From: Bin55 sp965205965
GTDB taxonomy: Bacteria > Pseudomonadota > Gammaproteobacteria > Pseudomonadales > Azotimanducaceae
Reading direction: 5' to 3'
Length of the DNA stretch: 64,000 nucleotides
Assembly (NCBI GenBank): GCA_965205965.1
Contig: CBDBHT010000008.1
Location: forward strand, 1,240,001 to 1,304,000
In this document: piece after piece, positions 57,153 through 64,000 of the stretch
Numbering within the stretch: the stretch's first letter is position 1
Layout of the letters: each line of letters starts with the position of its first letter
Notes under the pieces: model-generated
The model's input: only the letters and a program-made list of their open reading frames with translations
Databases searched by the model: none
What the model was told of the DNA's origin: nothing
Translations under genes and position numbers: made by a program

Positions 57153-59835
57153 GGTTGTGTATAAATTTGTCTGCAAAAACGAAAAACGGGCTGTAACGAC
57201 AGACGCATGGTTAGAATCTGATGTTTCATCGGGAATGTGGAGATGCCTGGACGCAATCCCGCATCCAGGCGCGAATCATTCATGACACAATTTATTGAAA
57301 AGGAGCAAGAAATGATTCGGAAAGATTATACGCACAATGCCACGAAGAAGTCGGCATGTCATCATCTGGCGGACGATGAGGAGTTTGTGAGGCGGCTGGT
57401 GCAAGAGACGCTCAACGAGGTGCTGGAGAGTGAGATGACGGAGTTTCTGGGAGCGGGCAAGAGCGAGCGGACGAAGACGCGTCAGGGCTACCGTTCTGGA
57501 TACTACCGGCGCGATCTGACGATGAAGGTGGGCGAGATCGAGCTGAGGGTTCCGCAGGAACGCAGCGGCCAGTTCAGCACGCGGGTGTTCGAGCGCTATC
57601 AGCGTTCGGAGAAGGCACTGGTGGCCGTGCTGTCGGAGATGTATGTGCAGGGGGTCTCGACGCGTCGGGTGAGCCGACTGGCGGAAGATCTGTGCGGTCA
57701 CGAGTTTTCGCCGGCGACGATCTCGGCTATGGTGTCGAAGCTGGACACGTCCCTGAAGGCGTTTGCGGAACGTCGGCTGGAGGAGGCGTATCCGTATGTG
57801 CTGCTGGATGCCCGGTATGAGAAGGTGAGAGAGGAGGGCTCGGTGCGTTCCCGGGCGGTGCAGATTGCCCTCGGGATTGACGGCGAGGGTCGGCGTCAGG
57901 TGTTGGCGGCGGAGGTGGCGAACCGGGAAAGCGAGGTGTCGTGGACGGAATTCCTGTCGCATCTGAAGGAACGTGGCCTGCGGGGAGTCGAGTATGTGGT
58001 CTCGGACAGTCATGAGGGATTAAAGCATGCGATCTCGAAAGTGCTGCCGACCGCGCTGTGGCAACGGTGCTGCGTCCATTTTCTGCGCAATGCCAGGGAC
58101 AAGCTGTCCCGGAGTGCTGATCCCGCGTGTCTGGAGGGTTTGAAACGGTTGTGGGGCTGTGAGCATGTCGGGGAGGCTCGTGAGGCACTGGGTGCCTGGG
58201 TAGCCCGTTGGGGCGATGAGAAAGGGTTTGGCAGGCTAGTGGAATGGGTCGAGGATCATGTCGAGGAGACGCTGACGGTGTATCGGCTGCCTAGCCCGGA
58301 TTTCTCATAACCAAGTCGAAAATGATGTTTTTCACGGGATGCGTGGGGTACGGGCATGGAATGTCGCGTCGCGAGTTTGAAAAGGCTTCGGAGGGCGGGG
58401 ATGCGTGTGTTTTCCCCGCCTTTTTGCGGGCGGGACGGCGAATCGCTGAGCATCCGGGCGCGGGGAGGTCGGCGCGCTCCGCCGCCAGCGTCATGCACCC
58501 GGTTGCACCGGGCTTTTACGTTGGTGCCAGGCTGGCCCAGATCAAGCGGAAATCCTTCCAGTACGGGAAGGCGGACCCGAACGCCAGATGGATCCGCCGC
58601 GTGGACACCGTCACGCGCACCGGGATCTGGAACAGGCACTTGCGCAACGTCGATGGACGGCTCCGGCGCAGCATGGAGGATACCGGAAGGTTCTCGAGCC
58701 GGCGCTTCATCATGCAATGAAGGGCATGGGCCAGTGCGCTCATCCGGAGCCGGAGTGCGTTGACGTTCCAGAGGCTGCTGGAGCATCGGTCCAGGAACAG
58801 ATCGTTCTTCTGTTCCTTGATCCAGTTTTCAGCCTCACCCCGGTCGCAGTACATCTCTTCGTAGACCGTTGGCTCGTCGAGCTGCTGGAGCGAGGTGACG
58901 ACGAAGCGACTGTTGTACCGGGCTTCGCCGACCGTCGCACATGGGTCTTCCGCGCCGGCCTCCGGTCCGCCGTCGGCCTTGCCGGCCGGTTCCCCGTCCG
59001 CGTTGCCGACCGGTTGTCCCGGCAGCCATTCGGCCTTGGCGATCACGCGGCGTTCGCGGCTCCAGCTGTCGCGCGTGCGATAGTCGAAGCTCTGGTAGCC
59101 GCGGACCGCTCGCTGCGCATAGTCCGGATCCCGCTTCAACCGGTCCCGCAGATCGTCCATCAACGGTTGGACCCGGTCTTTCAGCCGATCATTGCGCGGC
59201 AGTCCCAGCACGTAATCCACGCCCCGCGCCTCGCACCACGTCATCAACTCGTCGCGGCAGTAGGCCCCGTCGGCGCGGATCAGGATCGGCACCTGCGGAA
59301 ATCGCTTCCGCAGCCGGTCCACGAGCGGCGCGAGCGTCTCCACCACGCCCGCCGCCACATCGCTGCTTGACGTGCGCAGTTCCGTCCGCACCGGCCAGCC
59401 GTTGCAGAACACCAGCCGCGGAAGGTAGCAGTATTCATGGTAGTACCCATGATAGAACCGGTGCTCCTGCCGGCCGTGCAGTTCCACGTCCGTGGCATCG
59501 ATGTCCAGCACCAGCCGCTTCGGCATCTGGCCCCGCTCGCCCCACACCAGGTACAGCTCCACGAGCAGCTCGTCGAGCGCATCGAAATCCACGGTGATCT
59601 GGCGCGCTTTCGCCGGGTCCCGCCCGTTCGCCGACAGCTCCATCCGGTTCAGCGTGCTTTTGCCGGCCAGCGGCTCGCAGTCCGAACGCGCACACTCCAC
59701 ACGCCCCATGGCCGTGGACAGAGCCCGGTCCCGCCGCAGCTCGTCGTGATCGTTCACATCTTCGTAGCCCAGCGCGAGACCCAAAATCCGCTGCCCCAGC
59801 AACGCCACCAGCGGATGCGCCACCTTGGACGGGTC

Positions 59836-62183
59836 CTTGCAATTGGACACACATGACGATGTGAATTCATTCCTTCTGTTTCATGAGGAGGTAGATTCGC
59901 ACGGCGGGTTTGAGCAGCACGTATCCCTGCCAGAGTTTGATGTTTCCGGGCAGGGGGTATCTTTTGGAAGGCTGGAACCCAGCGAGTCTTCCAATATTGA
60001 TCACGGTTTGGCGAATGGTTTGGCGTTCGGGATCCGGAGTTTGATGTTTCCGGGCGTGGGATCCGAGGTCTTCGAGGAGCAGGTTCAGGGTCTCGATTTC
60101 TTCCCGGGTCAGCACCCGGATTGCGGGGCGGTCCGGTTCTGCCCGTGCGAGTCGATCGAGGTCGAACACCCGCCAGGCGGTGATGGCGTCGAAGGCCAGG
60201 CATTTGCGCAGGTCGTCCGCGTGATCGAGGCGGCGCTCTTCGATGCGGGCACCGCTCTTGAGCACCTTGAAATATTCTTCGATGACCCAGCGTCGGCGAT
60301 ACCGTTCCAGTGCCTGGACGGCCTCTTGGGCATCCTGGAACGGGCGGGTGGACAGCAGCACCCAGTGCAGGGGAGACGTGTCGGCAGGGGGGGGATGGAT
60401 TTCCGTGGCTGAGACGGCGTGCACGGTCTGTGGCGGGCGTTCCTTGCACCGGCGCGGGGGCAAGAGGTCGGCCCGGAGGCTTCGCACCTCCAGTCGGGCG
60501 GTGCGGGCGGCTCGCGCCCGGGCACCGCCCGAGGCAGGAAGATCGAGTTCGAGGATCGAGGACACCGGTTGCGATGCCAGCCGTTCCCACAGGTCTGCCG
60601 GAGGATCTTCGGCCTCCGTCCGTGCCGTGCGCTTGGCACCGCGGGAGGAGCGGAACAGCAGTTCCACGTCCAATCCTGCGGCGCGTTCCAGCATCGAGAA
60701 CATGTCGGCTTCCCGGTCGCACACGGCGATCACGCGAGTATCGGGACAGGACTTGGCCAGTTCCGCGGCACAGTCCAGACCCGCCAACCAGCGTGTGCGC
60801 TCCGAGGTCTCCGCTTTCTCCGGCGCCGGCGGCCGGAAGCGGGTATCCATTTCCAGCACGCCCAGCGGTCGCCCCGTCGGCGTGACGGCCAGCGTGAGAT
60901 GCACGGGCAGACCCTGCACGCCCTTTCCGCCGCCTCCCAATTCCGCCAGCCCCTCGCTGGTCGCCAGCCCCGAATAGTTCAGCATGGTGGTGTCCTGCAC
61001 CGCCAGCACCACCGGTTCCAGACGGCAGCGATCCACCGTGGACTGGCGATGTGCGTCCAGCACATGCTCCTCCGTGACACGCGAATTCGACAACAAGCGA
61101 TAGGCTCCTTTCTGCTGTGCCGGGGCGGCAAACACCTGCGGCAAGGACAAGCCCGGACGATCGGCCCAGGCGCGCCCCATGTCCACCAGCCGCCGCCGCA
61201 GGCGCGCATCGCCCAGCGTGCGTGCGCCATATTCCCGATCGGCCCAGTCCGCCTGTATCGGCCAATGCCGGGATCCGCTCCACATTGGCAGCCGAGCCCC
61301 GGATTCCGCGCACAACTCTCGTCGCCAATGCCGCGACAGCGGATGCATCCAGACCGCCTTCGGAGACGTCCGGCGCCCGCCCGGAGGACGACCGGAGGTG
61401 CGCCCCGCGCAACGCTGCCAGCCCGCCGCCCGATAGCACGTCCCGGCGCGGGACGGATCCACGTAAGTATACTCCAGAAGCGGTGCCGTTCCACGCGCTC
61501 GCCGCCACTCCGCCGCGAGCACCTTCGACGCCTTCGCGAGCACATGGGAAGCCAGGTTCGGTACCCGTACCCCGGGAAGAATCAAAAACCGCGACTGCCG
61601 AACCACCGCCTGCAAATGTGCGACCCGCGCGGCTTCCGACCAGCCGATCCAGCGATCCCGACAGGCCTGGTGCCAGCTCGCCGCCGACCATCTCACCCCG
61701 CCCAGGCGACCCTGGCGGCTCGAGACAATCCAGCAGTTCAGCGCAGCACCCGGACTGCGATCCCATCCCCGTGGATGATGCGTGTGCAGCAGGCGACGAA
61801 ACGCCCCCACGTCCTTCGCCGCCACACGTCGCACCGAGACCTCGCCCAATGCCTCCAGCGCACAGTCCAACGCCAGGTCCGGATAGTCCGAAGCCGGTGC
61901 CCGGACCGATGCCACCGGACGCGCCGCCGGCAACGCCACCCCCAGATGCGCCGCCAGTTGCGGCAACGCCTTGCAGGCCGACGCGATGCACCACTCCCCC
62001 TGACGATTCCGCCAGTCTTCACGCTCGCAAATCCCCCGAGCCAGGGACCACCGAGTCGCCGACGGATCCCTCGACTTCTCCTTGAACCAAGCCAGCGAAG
62101 CCTCGCCAAAATGTCTCAGACCCAATTGCATGCAAATATAGTAAACATCACCCCCTCTCTTGTCAAGTATGTCCAATTGCAAG
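59836..62183 (-). mobile_element. IS-B: complete DruA-IS4 element with perfect 9-bp duplication
   Basis: The ends CTTGCAATTGGACACACATG (left) and, reversed, CTTGCAATTGGACATACTTG (right) are inverted repeats. GGACGGGTC at 59827-59835 and 62184-62192 is an exact 9-bp target duplication. The length is 2348 bp. With an unbroken transposase and an unmutated duplication this is the youngest and possibly still active element of the window. Confidence 0.92.
59867..62131 (-). CDS. DruA-like (DUF4338) domain fused to IS4-family DDE transposase
   Basis: An intact protein of about 754 residues (start at MQLGLRHFGEASLAWF; a Met 17 codons upstream lies in the IS end). The N-terminal part (about 40-270) resembles DruA/DUF4338: FRRLLHTHHPRGWDRSPGA, RQSRFLILPGVRVPNLASHV, LLEYTYVDPSRAGTCYRAAG and GRTSGRPPG. 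It is followed by a Tnp_DNA_bind-like block WADREYGARTLGDARLRRRL (about 295), then the DDE domain: AVQDTTMLNYSG (first Asp), VCDREADMFSM (second Asp) and YRRRWVIEEYFKVLKSG (Glu). The DruA-like part could assist target or DNA-end recognition, but its role is unknown. DruA is otherwise known from the Druantia antiphage system; no druB-E genes are here. Confidence 0.85.
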   Translation of the reverse strand: MQLGLRHFGEASLAWFKEKSRDPSATRWSLARGICEREDWRNRQGEWCIASACKALPQLAAHLGVALPAARPVASVRAPASDYPDLALDCALEALGEVSVRRVAAKDVGAFRRLLHTHHPRGWDRSPGAALNCWIVSSRQGRLGGVRWSAASWHQACRDRWIGWSEAARVAHLQAVVRQSRFLILPGVRVPNLASHVLAKASKVLAAEWRRARGTAPLLEYTYVDPSRAGTCYRAAGWQRCAGRTSGRPPGGRRTSPKAVWMHPLSRHWRRELCAESGARLPMWSGSRHWPIQADWADREYGARTLGDARLRRRLVDMGRAWADRPGLSLPQVFAAPAQQKGAYRLLSNSRVTEEHVLDAHRQSTVDRCRLEPVVLAVQDTTMLNYSGLATSEGLAELGGGGKGVQGLPVHLTLAVTPTGRPLGVLEMDTRFRPPAPEKAETSERTRWLAGLDCAAELAKSCPDTRVIAVCDREADMFSMLERAAGLDVELLFRSSRGAKRTARTEAEDPPADLWERLASQPVSSILELDLPASGGARARAARTARLEVRSLRADLLPPRRCKERPPQTVHAVSATEIHPPPADTSPLHWVLLSTRPFQDAQEAVQALERYRRRWVIEEYFKVLKSGARIEERRLDHADDLRKCLAFDAITAWRVFDLDRLARAEPDRPAIRVLTREEIETLNLLLEDLGSHARKHQTPDPERQTIRQTVINIGRLAGFQPSKRYPLPGNIKLWQGYVLLKPAVRIYLLMKQKE

Positions 62184-62399
62184 GGACGGGTCCCGGTGGT
62201 CCGTGAAACATGCCGAGGCGCGCTCGAACAGCTGGACCTGCTCGGCCACCATCATCAGCAGTGCCGAGCCCCCGTTGGAACTCAGCTCGCCTCCACTGCA
62301 GTCCACCTCCATCCGCCCCGGACGGACCCCTTTCGCCATCCGACGCACCAACCGGTCCGCGCCGCGCTTTTGCTTGCTCTTCATCCCGTACCCTCCTCC

Positions 62400-62900
62400 A
62401 TCCGGCCCCATCGCCCGCGTTGCGCCCACCGTTCGGCCAGCGTGGCCGCATATCCCGGACGCCCCTTCCAGAACACCCACCGGAACATGCACAGTACGAC
62501 CACCAGCGTGTTCAGCACGCGCCGCCGCCGCTGCCAGAGCCGGACCCAAGCATCCTCCGGGGCCAAGACGGCTGCCGGCGACCTGCAGGACCCCAATCGA
62601 TCCCGACCCTTCGGCGTGAACCAGCCCAGATGACTACACAGGGTGGACGCCAACTCATGGCGGCTCAGTGCCGAAAACCGTGCCACCGTCTTCTGAAGGT
62701 CCACCATCCAACGGCGGGTCCGCCGCGTGCCACCCAAGGTGGTCGACTTCAAGTTCTCGATTCGGAAATCCATCACGTTGGCACCAGAGACCATCTAACC
62801 AAGCGTAGATTGCCATACCCCATGCCAAAACGCAAGTGTTTTTTTGCAGAACCCCCAAAAAATCGAATATGTTCCCGTATATCAACCGGTGACACGACAT
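62400..62900 (-). pseudogene. DruA-IS4 element, copy A4, internally deleted scrap
   Basis: The minus strand encodes MDFRIENLKSTTLGGTRRTR and SRHELASTLCSHLGWFTPKG. Then, without the DruA core, it jumps to PAAVLAPEDAWVRLWQRRRR and VLNTLVVVLCMFRWVFWKGR, the linker part of copies A2 and A3. About 900 bp of the middle are deleted and the DDE domain is absent. The leader around 62810-62890 is also shared. It lies upstream of the IS1380 transposase start. Confidence 0.75.
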
Positions 62901-63633
62901 CCTCAAAGACCGGGATCCCTTTCCGTGTTCATCCGCATGCCATGGCAGCCACCGGGGGCGAAACCTCCCGACCAGTCGGGGAGCGTTCGGGCCTCGTCAA
63001 GACCAGAACCCAGGGGCGTGCGATAGGGACGTCCGCCGCATGCTCACCCGCATGGCTCATCATCCAGTCGAAAACAGCATCTTGCACGGGATGCGCCGCT
63101 TTGCACGCCGATCGTGGCGGTCCGCAAAACGGGCCCAGGCGCATGCTACAAGTCCGCACCGCTTCCGCCAGCATCGCACTCAGCACCGAACGCGCACCGC
63201 TTCCGTCCGACCCGAACGCACCCCTTTCGCCATCCAACGCACCCATCCGTCCGAACGCACCCCGCTATCATCCCCTTCCCCCCGGCAAAGCCCAACCAAC
63301 TTCGTGGTATCAACAACTTACACGCACATACATCGCACCCAAGCCATCCATTATGAGAAATAAGGGCTAGGGAACATCGCCTGCGGATGAAGCCCACGAA
63401 CATGCTGGAGCGGTACAACGAGGAGCTCCGTCGGCGCACGCGTGTCGTCAGGATCTTCCCGAACGCGGAGTCCTGTCTGCGTCTGATCTTGGCACTTGCG
63501 GCGGAGACCCATGAGCGGTGGCTGACGGGGCAGCGTTATCTATATGGCCGGATCGGCGTGGTTCGCGCATCCGAACCGGAATCCGAGACATGGCAGGAGG
63601 CGGCATGAAACGCCCGAAAATTTCGCGCCGAGC

Positions 63634-63661
63634 GGAGACCCGCCCATATGGGCGGGTCTCC
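63634..63661. terminator. 28-bp palindrome near the IS256 right end (copy 3)
   Basis: Identical to the palindrome at 50371-50398, 25 bp after the transposase stop. Likely transcription terminator or barrier. Confidence 0.6.
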
Positions 63662-63699
63662 GCTCCCACCAGAAATTGCAGAAGATTCTTGACACAACT

Positions 63700-64000
63700 T
63701 ATACATGTCAATACCCCTGTCAAGTTTGGTGGCCCGGCTGCAAATAGTGACCTGCTACTGACACCAGCTGGAAATAAACCGCAAGGAACATTGAACAACT
63801 GCTCAAGTGGCTTCACTCCATGGGCAACCTATCTGACATGTGAGGAAAATTTCAGCGGATATTTTGGGGTTCAGAAAAATACAGCATGGCAGTCCAGTGA
63901 ATCGGAAGATCGCTATGGATTTAATGCCATGGGGTTGGGTTATTTTTGGCATCGATTTGGCCCACGTTTCGATCTTTCTAATCCCGGCTACTTGAACGAA
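63700..64000 (+). pseudogene. phoX: PhoX-family phosphatase, internal fragment cut by IS256 end and window edge
   Basis: Open in one frame from the IS256 boundary (63699) to the window end. It encodes GGPAANSDLLLTPAGNKPQG, TLNNCSSGFTPWATYLTCEE and NFSGYF, the hallmark of PhoX/DUF839 alkaline phosphatases (NNC, TPWGTWLTCEEN and N-GYF), which are Tat-exported calcium/iron enzymes releasing phosphate from esters. The upstream half is not next to it: what lies left of the IS256 is an IS1380 fragment. The gene is therefore at least disrupted, and whether the 5' part survives elsewhere is unknown. Confidence 0.8.

Larger units (their letters stand above)
58516..62384 (-). pseudogene. IS1380-family transposase, split by the IS-B insertion
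   Basis: The N-terminus MKSKQKRGADRLVRRMAKG (62384) leads into GGELSSNGGSALLMMVAEQV and RASACFTDHRDP, then is cut at 62193. It resumes at 59835 with KVAHPLVALLGQRILGLALG, LVLDIDATDVELHGRQEHRF (first Asp), ILIRADGAYCRDELM (second Asp) and YCDRGEAENWIKEQKNDLFL (Glu region), ending SLAPT at 58516. Every catalytic block survives, so the gene would be whole without the insertion. Confidence 0.88.
58295..63366 (-). mobile_element. IS1380-family element, copy 2, with CTAG duplication
   Basis: The ends CCCGGATTTCTCATAA and TTATGAGAAATAAGGG are inverted repeats, flanked by CTAG at 58291-58294 and 63367-63370. The 4-bp duplication fits the IS1380 family. The 5072-bp span is a normal IS1380 enlarged by a complete DruA-IS4 element (59836-62183) and by a degraded DruA-IS4 fragment (62400-62900). 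Confidence 0.88.
57312..63608 (+). pseudogene. IS256-family transposase, copy 3, split by IS1380
   Basis: The start at 57312 gives an intact frame until TVYRLP at 58290, where the IS1380 begins. The remaining part (REHRLRMKPTNMLERYNEEL to the stop at 63608) follows after 63370. Removing 58295-63366 and one CTAG restores the complete transposase, so this copy was intact when the IS1380 landed. Confidence 0.88.
57153..63699 (+). mobile_element. IS256-family element, copy 3, carrying nested insertions
   Basis: The left end GGTTGTGTATAAATTTGTCT (57153) and the right end ending ACACAACT (63699) belong to one IS256, whose transposase is interrupted by a 5-kb IS1380 at 58295-63366. The outer flanks (CCGATCAT and TATACATG) show no target duplication: the left flank is IS1380, the right flank a PhoX-like gene. 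Recombination between IS copies has probably reshuffled the outside. Confidence 0.85.

Noticed and set aside
59754..61994. Very long open frame of about 746 codons overlapping IS-B
   Set aside because: Gly/Ala/Arg-rich shadow of the GC-rich transposase in another frame. It has no family motifs.
59867..62131. A Druantia antiphage system
   Set aside because: Only the DruA-like domain is present, always fused to a transposase with IS ends. No druB, druC, druD or druE genes are seen.

Overview
The window looks like a chromosome segment of a gammaproteobacterium. The minus-strand block hrcA-grpE-dnaK-dnaJ-dapB-carA-carB-greA-ftsH-glmM-tpiA-secG-tRNA-Leu(GAG) (about 2.6-18.8 kb) is a classic gammaproteobacterial order. 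It is followed by recN-bamE, rnfH-ratA and smpB as in Escherichia. HrcA plus a perfect CIRCE element before groES points away from the enterics, towards lineages that kept HrcA. Many insertion sequences (IS), several broken genes and locally missing neighbours (rlmE/yhbY, folP) suggest a genome in an early reductive, IS-proliferating phase, such as a host-associated or otherwise bottlenecked bacterium. That lifestyle is inferred.

Layout. 1-2.6 kb: IS256 and IS4/DruA debris. 2.6-18.8 kb: housekeeping and heat-shock block. 18.9-21.0 kb: recN, bamE. 21.0-24.7 kb: an IS630 element split by an IS4/DruA-type element and by a miniature element (MITE). 24.7-30.4 kb: rnfH, ratA, an SNF-family transporter, smpB, a methyltransferase-like gene, a bactofilin, a dehydrogenase pseudogene and a HAD hydrolase. 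30.4-33.3 kb: a 1.7-kb IS with perfect 9-bp target duplication, then nested MITEs. 33.3-36.9 kb: sqdB-sqdD-sqdC (sulfolipid) operon and tmRNA. 37.3-39.2 kb: degenerate TnpB and an IS1595 pseudo-element. 39.3-42.8 kb: small ORF, ispA, xseB, IS debris, aromatic amino acid hydroxylase. 43-45.1 kb: MITEs and ISNCY/IS5 debris. 45.1-47.25 kb: CIRCE-groES-groEL-terminator. 47.3-53.7 kb: nested IS mosaic. 53.8-55.9 kb: pterin-type operon (PTPS homologue, SDR, VUT transporter). 56.2-63.7 kb: four-layer nested IS complex. 63.7-64 kb: 3' part of a PhoX-like phosphatase gene cut by an IS256 end.

How the genes relate. HrcA/CIRCE and a sigma-32-like promoter before dnaK indicate dual control of chaperones. 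SmpB and tmRNA are both present for ribosome rescue. SqdB, SqdD and SqdC together can explain sulfoquinovosyl lipid synthesis. The PTPS homologue has the Glu-type (PTPS-III) active-site motif and sits with a sepiapterin-reductase-like SDR; a pterin-dependent hydroxylase lies 11 kb away, so both folate and tetrahydrobiopterin roles are possible.

The most unusual content is the mobile DNA. Two different transposase lineages carry a DruA-like (DUF4338) domain fused in front of an IS4-type DDE transposase, one of them intact with a perfect 9-bp target duplication. At least four miniature element families accompany them.
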